64,000 nt of DNA, taken from Omphalotus guepiniiformis (Eukaryota; Basidiomycota; Agaricomycetes; Agaricales; Omphalotaceae). The stretch's first letter is position 1. The number at the start of each line of letters is the position of its first letter. A program made the position numbers and the translations under genes. Below are positions 1 to 10,647 of this stretch, piece by piece. Location of the stretch: NCBI GenBank assembly GCA_028554645.1, contig JAQOOI010000022.1:2232001-2296000 (forward strand), given 5' to 3'. The notes beneath the pieces are model-generated. The model had not been told where the DNA came from. It did not search any database and was given only the letters and a program-made list of their open reading frames with translations.

Positions 1-537
1 AAGACAACTCAGTATAAGGCTCACTAATCTGTTCCTCCAACTGTCTTATCTTCTCTACTGGATCGGTCTCCGGGGCCAAAGTCAATCCCTCGACGGGGTC
101 ATACGAGCATTGCGGTTCGCTAGGATGTCTGAATAGGGTGGGTGAGTTGGAAGGTTGTTTCTGTAAGTCGGTAAGACCAGTAGCTTACGCATAGCCCACT
201 GGTGCTGGAACACTGATCAACGCTTGCCATTGCCTTCATAGAGCAGAGAACGAGATTAGATTCCTGTCTAAAGTCGGCAGCAGTGAAACGTACTTTACGC
301 ATGTGCCACAGTGAGGACGAGCTGCGTCACATTTCTAAGCATGTTGGTTGAGCAGCTGTGAAACTAGATGCAACAACAACTGGCATTTCTTCTCACCAAT
401 TTCCTCTTGCGACACGATCGACACGCCTTCAAGCAAAAATAGTCATTAGTACCGGTGCCGTTCCATCGAGAATAAAACAATACCTGATTTCTACGGAGAG
501 CAGGACGACTGGGGCCGGATGTTGTGGCTTTTGGCAT
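1..537 (-). CDS. Zn2Cys6 transcription factor, N-terminal part (cut by window edge)
   Basis: Fungal binuclear zinc cluster regulator, expected to act in the nucleus; target unknown. Reading down from the ATG at 537, exon 1 (484-537) ends in LRRNQ. Exon 2 (397-426, 30 nt) gives ACRSCRKRKL and exon 3 (294-334) gives KCDAARPHCGTC. Exon 4 (189-212, 24 nt) and exon 5 (1-119) supply the last Cys and the linker DPVEGLTLAPETDPVEKIRQ, followed by a short coiled-coil start. This fits the CX2CX6CX6CX2CXnC pattern, with all six Cys present. The acceptor of exon 4 was chosen because it keeps the frame into the conserved DPVEGL linker. The rest, including any fungal_trans domain, lies outside the window. 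Intron positions match those of the regulator at 7446-10321. Confidence 0.8.
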
Positions 538-2379
538 GTGCACTGGGATTTGTGGCGTACAAGCTCGACAAAATGGTGAAAATGAAACAAGTGCCGGTGT
601 AGAATGGGAAGAATGAGGGAAGCCCACCGGGGGGAGCAAAAAGCTAGCGATATGCTGCCACTTAATAAACCTTGAGAAAACCGTTCCGGTCGAGGCGTCG
701 GTAGAGAGAATGATCTGCTTGTTGTTTCTCGAAAGTATTATATACAGCCACGTGTATTATGTACGAGAGATATGATGAAAATGTATATTATTTCCTCATA
801 CAGTACTCATATCTGAATCCTCTATGAATCCATGCAAGCGCCTCTGAAGTTTTTCACTTCCGACTCTTCTCTGTTGATAAGTCTCTCCGGGCTCGCCGCA
901 TCTCAACTTCTCCGGAAACATTGACTGTAATCCCCACGACGATCCAGCTTCCTTCTGCAACCTTGTTCCGGCGTAGTGACGCGTGGAAGAAACTGTATCA
1001 CGCGGCACCTCAAATCGGTGGCTTTGACAGAGAATTAGTATGTACTCGCGGAGAACATGACTTTCCAAACCAAGTGACCCGCTAAGATGTTAGCAGTGGA
1101 ACAACCCAGACAATTCACCCTGCCAAGAGAAGCAATAAAGTGATTTCAACGCGAGTGCATACACACAGCATAACCATTAAACGACACTGCAATCGACACC
1201 GATGATGATACGCCCGCCCCGTCCTACTCGTGGTTCATCGATGTTCATCAACCGCTGCCACGCTCTAAGATCTGCGGGTCAGAATTGAATCAGTGTCTAG
1301 ATATTCAGTTCATATGACACAAATGGATTACAGGATGGTGGCGACGACTTGTCTAGTATGTGCCAGGTGCCTGAACTCGGTCAGATAGATACCTGTCGAA
1401 CTATTCTCAGCAACAAGGACCAGCGTGACTGGCCACCTCGTATATACCTTGCCATGTGCCGAGATTCAGCCTTCCATTGGTGATCGGCAGAGATATCGTG
1501 GGTCCGACAAGAGTTGCTTTAGTATGTGAAACACTGCCTACAGCGTCAACAAGCCCGGTTGGGCCGAAACGAGTCCAGCGGAATGAGATGCTACGCACGA
1601 ATCACTTGTACGAATGAATGCCGGTAGTCCGTAAATAAATCATGGAGAATGTAGAAGACAGACATACTCTGGCCCTTCGTCTGTGTGTAGCCAGTTGAGG
1701 CTCTCGGGTACAACGTGGTCGAGTGCCATATCCATGTCTAAGGAGAAAGAACAGGCACATATAAATCAGTCTGCACCCCGTTCAGAAACAGCGAATGGAG
1801 TACCTCGTCGTACATCTGTTCATCTCCATCAGCATATGCAGACACACATGGCTAAAACTAGTTCAACGGACCTCTATCAAAGTTTTCGTTCACTGTGAGA
1901 GCACAACTGGTGTGTTTCCTGGATACATAGCATAGAGAAGTCACCCTAGATTTGGGCTGCGATCTGCAATCCACAACCTACACGAAAAGGAAAAGCATTC
2001 CGGCCTGCGATGTATCAAGAGGTCGAGTTGTAAGAATACAATTGCCTAAGGTGATGGACTATTCTTCACCTGCGTGTCTTTGAGCCCAGGCTCGATGTGA
2101 GAGAGAACCTCGTCCGTGATTAGATAACACCCTTTCGACCGCTTTGTTAAGGAGAACGTTTTTTGCCAAACCATTTGGCAAGCGAAGATTGTGTGGTAAC
2201 TGTAGAGCGCCACGAACTCTTGAGATGATAGGAAATGTGGCTGTGTTGAATAGACTCCATTTACAAAACTTGGAATAAGCCATAGGTGTGACTTTGCTAC
2301 TCATATTGAATGACTCCAAAATAGTACACTTTTAGAATACAAGATATGCGAGTTACACATGTACAAAGATCACCTCAAC
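538..2379. other. Spacer without a recognisable gene
   Basis: About 1.8 kb between two minus-strand genes. It contains the promoter of the partial regulator and only short ORFs. One minus ORF at 2059-2319 (86 codons, ending AWAQRHAGEE) reads fairly protein-like, but I do not recognise it and it has no supporting exon. No tRNA, repeat or transposon end was seen. Confidence 0.4.
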
Positions 2380-3480
2380 TTATTCTTCGCTCCCGAACTT
2401 CCTTGTTCTTTCTACTCCCCCGCGACTACCTGGAACATTACGGTTTCGGCAATGATTGGCATAGTGTCCCTTCTCGCCGCACTGCAGATGATGATAGAAT
2501 ATTAGTAAAGGTTTCCGGTGAGCTTTCGTGAGTGCCAACCTTGAAACATAAAACATCATCTAGATTTCTTCGCGGTGGCATAGCTGCATTGTTTCCTGGA
2601 CCAGCGAAACTACTGGGACCACCAGGGAACCCACGATCAAAGTCAGCATATCTGCCATAACCTGGTGGAGGAGGCCCAAGGTCACGATTCGAGGGAAGAT
2701 CCGGAGGATCATAAGCCTTGGGAGGCGGTAGATCAGGTTTTGGACTGTAATGCGCGGTCAAAAGATGGCTGAATGGGATCGAATGTAGAAAACTCACTGG
2801 CCCTTGGAGCATTCTGGCCCCATAGGGCAAAAGCCAGTCAGATAAAGCTGGCAAGCGACGCGACGAACATGCTTGCGAGGACACGTTGGACCTGTTTATG
2901 ATCAATATGCAAATTGAATTCAGCGAGAATGCTGGTACCTACCAAGTTTACAAAACCCTCGGTTATAATCAGGGCATTCGACCTTGCGCTCTTTCGGATG
3001 GGCGTATAGGCATTCATCACCAGCCGTACAATATCCGTATTTGGCGAACCACCAACACTCTGGCATACGCCTTAAATTATATTCGTGCAAAAACTCGCAG
3101 GCATCTCCTTTCTTACAAAGACCTCGTAGCCAATGCTTGCAGACTGTCGCGAGCCGTTCTCTTTCTCGGGGATGGGTTGGAAGTTGTTTCGGAGGCTGGA
3201 AGTTTTGCGCAGATGGAAGAGTATGGCGAAGTGGACAATGTAAAGGACCCAGAGGACAACCTGCTGGAGCAAGAGACAAACGACAAATTTGGTCATCTGA
3301 GGGAAAAACAAATTAGTCCTCGATTGCACATGATGCAGATCATCATATACTACCTTTGTCAAGCTTGACATTGAGTTCAGACTTGATGAAAGTTTCAGCT
3401 TGAAAGTTATTCTGATGAAATTGAGGGTTTATGATGTCTCTGAGTAGAGAGGGACCTGCAAGAGGATTCGCGGTGGTCAT
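2380..3480 (-). CDS. YTH1: Cleavage and polyadenylation specificity factor, CPSF30 / Yth1 type
   Basis: Zinc-finger subunit of the nuclear pre-mRNA cleavage and polyadenylation complex, binding RNA near the poly(A) signal. Exon 1 starts MTTANPLAGPS (ATG at 3480). Later exons carry consecutive CCCH fingers: CPLGPLHCPLRH, CKHWLRGLCKKGDACEFLH, CWWFAKYGYCTAGDECLYAH, CPDYNRGFCKLG..CPRKH and CQLYLTGFCPMGPEC. A proline-rich linker follows, then a CCHC zinc knuckle, CFKCGEKGHYANHC, split by the last intron, with TAA at 2380-2382. Length is about 275 residues with four introns. The C-terminal knuckle is the animal-like CPSF30 layout, absent from budding yeast Yth1. Divergent from the P450, with 150 bp between start codons. 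Confidence 0.93.
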
Positions 3481-3630
3481 GGTAAGGGATTGAGTGAAAA
3501 GTAAGGAAGAATGACTAAGCAAAACATCATAAGTACTGACCACGATCTAGATCTAATCTGAACATGAATTCAGGCTCGCAGCGCAGAGGGAACTTCACTC
3601 TTTTTCTCCATTTCTCACCCCTACTTTGCC
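3481..3630. promoter_or_regulatory. Shared divergent promoter region of CPSF30 and P450
   Basis: Only 150 bp separate the two start codons, which lie on opposite strands, so both promoters must sit here or overlap the neighbouring 5' ends. The stretch just before the P450 start is pyrimidine-rich, common ahead of fungal start sites. Promoter function is inferred from position. Confidence 0.45.
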
Positions 3631-5836
3631 ATGCTTTTTTCTTCTGTCTGGCTCTTGGTCTCTCTAGCAGCTGTTAGCGTCTTGCTTTTTCGTGCATGGA
3701 ACTTCTTCGTTCCTACAGGATTGCCATTGCCTCCTGGTCCTAATACATCATGGTTCGGAAAGGTCAAGTTACCCAAGTCGTATCCTTGGCGTACTTATGC
3801 TCAATGGAAAGCCGTGTATGGTCTGTACAATCTATACCATTTCTGTATACTTATTGACCTCATTTTTGCGCAGGCGATTTGGTGTATATCCACATCTTCG
3901 GCAATCCTATTCTGGTGCTCAACTCTGCCGAGGCGGTATCTGACTTGCTGGAAAAACGTAGTGCAAATTACTCCTCGAGGCCGGTTAGGTTTGACAATCT
4001 CCATCCCAACCTTTTACGTCACTAATCCCCCCACTCAAGAACTATGGTGGTAGAGCTGTACAGAACATTCATTTGCTTTAACGGTGCCTTGAGCTCACTC
4101 AATCGATAGAATAGGTTGGGATTGGCTGTTCTCATCCATGACCTACGGTACCAAGTGGAAGGTGAAGTTTAGCGACATTGTTTTCGGTACACTCTGGCCC
4201 CAATTCGCTCCCAGATCCACAGAAATCTATTTCTCAAACACTTCCCTCTCAGTGGTACTTCGGAATATCACGCATTGCAAACGGAAGAATCTCATACGCT
4301 GCTGAGAAATTTGCTACAAAGTCCGGACAAATTCCCTTATCACATACGAAGGTCAGGCTTCTGCTGCTGTATCACATTCATATGGTCAAACATGAGCGTT
4401 CAGGTGTGCTGCAGCAATCATTCTTAAGATTACATACGGGATTAAGGTGGATGAAAATGTTGACGAGCATGGCGACAATTATGTCTCCTTAGCAGATAAG
4501 GCATTGACGAGCCTTAGCCAGGCCGGAATTTTCGGCACGTTCCTTGTAGTAAGTGTGCTGAGGACATTCTCAAGTATGATATATTCATTCTCTTACTTAT
4601 CAGGATTACCTTCCTATACTCAAATATATCCCTCCGTGGTTCCCTGGTGCCTCTTTCAGAAGGCAAGCTGCAAAGTGGCGCAAATCCACGCTTGAAATGG
4701 TCAATCGTCCCTTCGAAATAGTCAAGAGGAAGATGGCAAGTGATCGATTGGTCTGTTCCTTCCATTCCTATGTATAAACCAGTCATTCTTTAGAGCGATG
4801 GAAACGTCTCACCTTGCGTCGTTGCTAGTGAGCTAGAGAATCTAGCTTCTGCTGGGGGGCGAGCTTCCGAAGACGAGCTCACAATCAGGAATGTGGCCGC
4901 CACCACTTATGCTGGTAAGAGGGCAACTCAAAGGCATTGATCTGGCAACATATTCAACTTCTTATCTCGTAGCGGGTGCTGATACTGTGGTCTCCGCTAT
5001 ACACTCCCTGTTTTTGGCTATGACAATTCACCCAGAAATACAACACAAGGCTCAATCTCATCTGGATCAAGTAGTTGGGAACAGACTACCTACCTTTGCA
5101 GACAGAAGTCAACTTTCGTACATTGTGAGTTGTACCTCTACGTTAGAAACGGCCAGAAAATCTTACTTCTATCAAGGATTGCATATGTTACGAGGTATAT
5201 TGCAGTCACAGTTTTCAACCCTCGTTTTCTTGATTTGCCTCAGCTCCTCAGGTGGAATCCGGTTACGCCTCTCGGTATTGCTCATTATGTGTCCCACGAT
5301 GATGAATACAAAGGATACAGAATACCCAAGGGCACGACAGTCCTTCCTAATGTTTGGGCAATTCTTCACGATCCGTGAGCTGACCCTGTCGTTTGTGTAT
5401 GCTAGAAGGTTAAACAATTTTTTATCGTCAGAGCTGTCTACCCAGACCCTTTGTCTTTTAGACCCGACAGATTCATGGACCACGACGAAAACATAAGGAA
5501 AGGAATTAACGAAATACCTGACGCCGCATTCGGATTCGGAAGACGGTGCGTATCTCCCCACATGAATGGTTCAGTTCTAATACTGATTGCTGAGTTGATC
5601 AAGGATGTGTCCCGGTCGACCTTTTGCATTCGACTCCCTCTGGATTGCAGTTGCGTCCATTTTGACTGTTTATAAAATTTCGCATGCTGTAGACGAGAAC
5701 GATCAAATAATTGAACCAAAGATTGAATACTCCTCGACCCTGTTAAGGTACGTCTTTTGTTTCCGTTGTGGTGTCGGAGTGTTTTGCTCTCAGATGGGGT
5801 CGTCCATTGCATCCTTGTCTGGCAGCGCACTTGTAG
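3631..5836 (+). CDS. Cytochrome P450 monooxygenase
   Basis: Haem-thiolate monooxygenase, membrane-anchored in the endoplasmic reticulum; substrate unknown. An N-terminal hydrophobic segment (MLFSSVWLLVSLAAVSVLLF) is followed by the proline-rich LPLPPGP hinge. Visible motifs: WDWLFSSMTYGTKW, the I-helix AGADTVVS, the K-helix ExxR as ELLR, FRPDRF, and the haem loop FGFGRRMCPGR with its Cys ligand. There are about ten short introns. The ExxR Glu is delivered by an 18-nt exon at 5177-5194. Spliced this way the gene is uninterrupted, about 500 residues, with stop TAG at 5834-5836. It resembles the O-methylsterigmatocystin-oxidoreductase-like P450s that are numerous in mushrooms; subfamily not assigned. 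No biosynthetic cluster genes are adjacent. Confidence 0.9.
5177..5194 (+). other. 18-nt microexon of the P450 carrying the ExxR glutamate
   Basis: Flanked by an AG acceptor (..tatcaag) and a GT donor (gtatat). It reads D-C-I-C-Y-E and joins LSYI upstream to LLRWNPVTPLG downstream, restoring the invariant E-x-x-R. Without it the motif would begin with Gln or be lost. Confidence 0.8.
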
Positions 5837-6126
5837 CGCCAAAGGAAGGAGAAGGCACCAGTCTGGCAGCGAAAGACTCACGAGCCACAACGTACTTTCT
5901 TCCTCTCATCTGATGACTGGACAGCCATCCGAACCCTTTTCAATGTCGAATCACTCCCCGGTCACCCGCTGCAGCAGCTCTCATTTCACAAACTCTGGAT
6001 ATCTATTTGTGACATGGGTTCTGCTCTGGTATCTAAAGTATATGCCCCTAACTAGATTGTATCTCTTCAACTCCTTATGACGCATAATGACTATTCTCAA
6101 TACCAAACGCATCTATGTGGATAATT

Positions 6127-7227
6127 TTACCATATGCCTAGTATCTTTGCCCCAAAACCGGCGCCTCGAACGCGTGTCAGCGAGTCATCTACTTCTTGAG
6201 ACCAGGCATCATGCGTGTCACTGCTGGTAGTCGAGCGTTCTAGTTCGAGAAAGTAAATGTCGCAGAAGGGACGTGTGAGAGGCGCTGGCCTGCGATCTAT
6301 TCGGACAACACTGATTTCGATTATTGCAAGCAGTGTTGTTAGATCCATGCGTTTTTGGCATCCTTTTGCCGCTGTCAATGGTGCCTCGAAGGATATACGG
6401 ACAAGGGCTTGTGTCGGACAATTTGGATATAGAGGTGGTAGAGTGAGATTATCTTTCGCCAGCACAAAGAAACGGGTATAGTTGGCTGGTTTCCAACAAT
6501 TGAGATTGATAAGATGGTCTCAATAAAGGACACACGTACAGCGTTCATCTTGAATTCCTTCGTGTAATACGTGTAGGTTATCGAACATCGTGACACATAT
6601 TTTGGAGCATATAGCCGCAATATCTGTAGACTGTGATACAGAGATAGCCTCTGCGGCTGCAGCGGTTGAGGTCATCTTAACCGAAGAGGCATTAGGCAAA
6701 TGTTTAGCGAGAAACCTTCGACATTGACCTAGAGCCTGAAGTAACCAGTCAAATGCCTGAGATCGAAGATATCTCTATATTCACCTGTTCGTGGCTCATG
6801 ACGAGCTTAATATCAGATAGTTTGGCACCTTTCCTAACCACAAGGCAGTGTTGAATTTTCAATGTCACCTCTCCTCGAATGAACACTTCTTGGAGTTCAC
6901 GAAGAGAGTCAAAAGATTCAATCACGGATCCAAAGATTGAATTTTCCCGAGGTATGACCCCAAAGTCATGAGTCGCAAGAGACTCGACAACGTCTGAATA
7001 GAGCCAGGGAACTTTCTGGGTCAAAGAAGGCTAAAGCAGGGCCTGAGGTCACAAATGCTCACCCGGAATTGAGCTTTTCTCACAGTAAATGACGGTGTCC
7101 TGGAAATTTTCATACGCTGCCTAATATACTTTAGATGAGGCACATATAAAGGATATTGACTGAGACATTCCTGATGAGTATAGGTTCCCAGAGGCCCAAG
7201 AAAACTGACAGTGGCCGATTTTGTCAT
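6127..7227 (-). CDS. PHA2: Prephenate dehydratase
   Basis: Converts prephenate to phenylpyruvate in phenylalanine biosynthesis; cytosolic. Start MTKSATVSFLGPLGTYTHQ at 7227. Catalytic-domain landmarks are FGVIPRENSIFGSV, the SHEQALGQC segment (joined across an intron) and the NYTRFFVL motif containing the Thr-Arg-Phe catalytic triplet. The C-terminal ACT regulatory domain is recognisable (ALVRISFEAPLTAAKGCQ), but the usual ESRP allosteric motif reads DRRP. About 290 residues, five exons, stop at 6127-6129. Convergent with the P450, 290 bp between stops. The family assignment is firm; altered feedback control is only an inference from the ACT motif. Confidence 0.92.
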
Positions 7228-7445
7228 GACTTGCTCGTGGACACGGTCAAGAGGTGCATGTGAAGCTTTGAAGGCGGGCCGAAGTATTCATTGATCAGCG
7301 TACTTAGGCGCCGCCGATCTTGACCAATTTCATAGTAAACTTATAGTACATGACAACATTGCAGAGAGAGAGAGATATTGAAACAAGATTAGTGTTACAA
7401 ATAGCTTAACGTACAACAAAAAGCCTATTAATTCAAGATTTTGAT

Positions 7446-10321
7446 CTAAATCTTCACGTTGGCGTCAGTCTCGCAGCTCAAAGGGCAGAGGGCCACAGAA
7501 ATGGGTTCTCCTTGTCCATTCTGAGCCTTTAGACTCATCTCGTGGAGCATCCTGGAAAAAGACCTCGCAATTCTATGTCGTTGGCCCATTTGTTCACACG
7601 CCATCCTATGAGCAGACAGTTCAGGCAGGCGTTAGAGCTATTTGAGGGCTAAAAACTCAACACTAACTTCAATATACTGAGCTCGGACTGCAAGGTGGAG
7701 ATTTGGTCTTCTACATTCTGCTCGACCGCAGCCTGTAGAAAGCGGACAAGGACGCGACCAGCAGTATAGAAATAAAACGAAGCGTTTTTAGGTATCAAAC
7801 ACCGCCAAAAGTATTGCGAGCTTACCGAAGTAATCGATGCAAAGAGTGAGATGTCAAAGCTTGTTGACCAGACGGCGTAGACCAAGTCGATGATGGACCT
7901 AGCAGCTGTCAGGATTTTGAGAGCAGATATACACCCTGCCCTTTTCACATCTGCATGGGGCTCGTGTAGAACAAGTGTAGCTCTGAAGAAAGTTAGGGAA
8001 ATGGACCAAATTGTAACACAGGACGTACACATGAGACATGAGGATAGTTGAAAAGAGGGTACAGTCCACCACATTCTTCTGAATTGGTGTTCTCAGGTGG
8101 GCCGGAGACAAGGAAATGAAGGATGTCGTGACACAATCCAGCTCAATGAACGCCTTAGAAGACCGAGGGTCAATCGGGTCCCCACTGTCGCCATTTAAGG
8201 GATGCGGGACAGCGATCACCTCTTCTCCCGAGAAATGCCGTGCCCTAAAGCGCATATTAAAAGTTTTGACCTTGGCTAAGGAGGAGATTCAACAGCTACC
8301 CAGAGCGTTGGAAATGCTCAACTTACAAAGTAGAATCGTAGCTTTGATATAGAGGACGAATGGATCGACTTGGCTGGCGGGGTGAACAACCAGCAAATTC
8401 CGATCATGGGCCCACTGTCGTTCATGGGGAGAAACAAGAACCTGGCTCATGATAGGTCAGAAATGTTGCTTTGTTATGAGACTAAACCATACCCCAGTGT
8501 TGAATTGACCATCTTGAACGGGGAGTAATTGCGATACATCCTGATCATCAAGACTCAGTGCCCACCCATTGCTACATCCGTGCTGACGCTCCAAGGAATA
8601 AGCAAGCCAAAAGGTGTTACGACGAGTTTCATCATCAATCACCGTTTTAGCGGCGGGTACGAGAGATACTGGCCGTGTAACTTTCGAGATCGTATGGAAT
8701 GGTGGGCATACGTTGAGTCCAAGTGGTAAAGACAAGCGTAGGCAGTGTCCACAATTCATAAAAAGCTCAGCAGACCTTCGTTAATGGCACGCAACAATGC
8801 AAAAATTGACTAGCGCACCTCAGCAAGGCTGAACAAACGATTCATGAGGTCAGATGTAAAATGGACAAGTAGAGTGAAAACATACTTTGCATGTGAGCAA
8901 TAGTACCAACACAAGATAATATTTGCTTTGGATAATTAGCTCCTCCGATACATTGACACGAAGATGCACTTACCTTGCAATACTTGGAATAGATCGACTC
9001 CCAGAAACTCAAGACGATGGGCCGTCTCCTTGGCCAGGCGTGCCTGATGCTCTGCAAAGGAGTCTGGCCTGTTCTCCTTTTCTCGATATTTTTGGAAAAA
9101 CAATTCCTCTTCAGAACAATTAGTTCTGATGTAGGGTAAATCGATCAAGTTTTCTCTTACCAGGATCAACCTCATCGAAGTTCAGAGGCGGAGGAGAGGT
9201 TACAACAGCAGTATACAGGCTGCCCACGGCACAGATGGCATGAAGAACAGGGGTTGCGGGAAATCTTGCATGGGTGGGTGGCAGACGAAGGGATGCCATG
9301 AATGTGGCGCTATGAAACAGCCTGCCCGCATGGGGATGGAACGTAAAGAATACGTCGACGCTGAAAATCTGGTATGATTAACGAGGACTCATGTAAATAG
9401 TTGACGACTGACGAGATGCTGAAGAAGCTCAGGGTCTGGTAGACCTTCTGGCCAGTTAGACCACAATACATCCAGCGAGGAACTACCCGAGAGAAGAGGT
9501 GCAGAGCTTGATGAACCCGGTGATATAGAGTTATTATCGCCTCTCGCTGAAGATGACACCGAAGATGCGAGTCCTGGAGAAGCACTCTGCGATATTGAGC
9601 GATTTTCTGGGGGCTGAGAACCCAGCGAGAGATCCGGCGACTGTTCATTCGTGTGCATCATAGACTCTTTCTGTCGGAGCAACTCTTCGAGTTCGGCTGA
9701 GGTAACGTGAGGATTCCGCCATAGAGCTCGAGTTTCGCATTGACATACCAATTCTATATTCCAACTTTTCATACTTCGTCTTTGGGGCATCATTCCCGGT
9801 GGTGCTCACCTCTGGAGCTACTTCATTTAACCTAAGTCGGCACGCGTTAGAGTTATTGACATACTTTCATCGAAGGTGCATTCCGGTTCGGGAGGATGTA
9901 TAGTGCCTGCCGGGGCGTGTGTCTTCGCGTGGTGGTACGAGCGAACGCAAGTCGAACAAGGCCTCTTCGCGTCACTGAAGAGTTCAAGATATGAGAGCCA
10001 GCAATCCAAGGAAGATCTCGTGAATACCATTTCTGCGGGAAGAATCACATCAACAGTACGGCCGTGAGCATAAATGAATATATCTAACCAGTTTTCGTCT
10101 TCGACACTAGCGTAAAAGGTCCATGTCATAGGGAAAGATGTTGGTACTAAGCATGAACTTACTTGGTGGCATGCCTGATCACCGAGGCAAGGCCGAAGAG
10201 GCCAACATTGAGTTTCTTTCGCGGGTAATTGATTCAAAAAACGCACCTGATTCCGTCTAAGAACACTCGGATTCGGGCCATGAGGTGTATGATGTGATGG
10301 CGTTTGAGTAACCTTTGGCAT
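7446..10321 (-). CDS. Zn2Cys6 / fungal_trans transcription factor
   Basis: Nuclear regulator with an N-terminal zinc cluster and a middle-homology domain; targets unknown. Start MPKVTQTPSHH at 10321. Exon 1 (10247-10321) ends LRRNQ. Microexons at 10163-10174 (ACHQ), 10089-10106 (CRRRKL) and 10028-10032 (5 nt) then lead into exon 9865-9974 (DAKRPCSTC...PECTFDE), giving a complete six-Cys cluster. A short coiled coil follows (KYEKLEYRIAELEELLRQKE). Then comes the fungal_trans domain: VDVFFTFHPHAGRLFHSATF, DDETRRNTFWLAYSLERQ and NGWALSLDDQDVSQLLP. Many small exons follow down to the stop at 7446-7448, about 700 residues in all. Exon borders in the last third are approximate. Ordinary gene finders could easily misplace the tiny exons. 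Confidence 0.85.
10028..10174 (-). other. Microexon cluster encoding the zinc-binding loop
   Basis: Three consecutive exons of 12 nt (10163-10174), 18 nt (10089-10106) and 5 nt (10028-10032), each bounded by AG and GT on the minus strand. Together with neighbouring exons they spell ACHQ-CRRRKL-KC-DAKRPC. Removing any of them destroys the cysteine spacing. Read directly; not confirmed by RNA data. Confidence 0.75.
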
Positions 10322-10647
10322 GAAAACAGGAACTCTGGAGGGAAACTTGTGGACTTGTCTGAAGCCTCAGCTTATCATTCCTGCGCCAGCGGACCAGTGT
10401 TGAGCTTATATAAGGAGCGCTTATGTTTGTAACCGACCACCTAACATATAGGAAATCTCAAGATCCACTCTAGGTTTCATTCATGACAATCGCAGTGCCA
10501 GCTACGCAAAAGTGGCAGCCTAAAGTATATTCCATGAGGAGAAGGTAGATGTCAGAACGAAATAGGTCCTTCCGTAAATAGTATATAAATGATCATATTT
10601 ATCGCCAAGTCATTCCAAACACGAAAAGGAAAGAGCAAAGGGGAAAC

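Noticed and set aside
2059..2319. 86-codon minus ORF ending AWAQRHAGEE
   Set aside because: Protein-like tail, but no recognisable family, no further exons and no context; not called as a gene.
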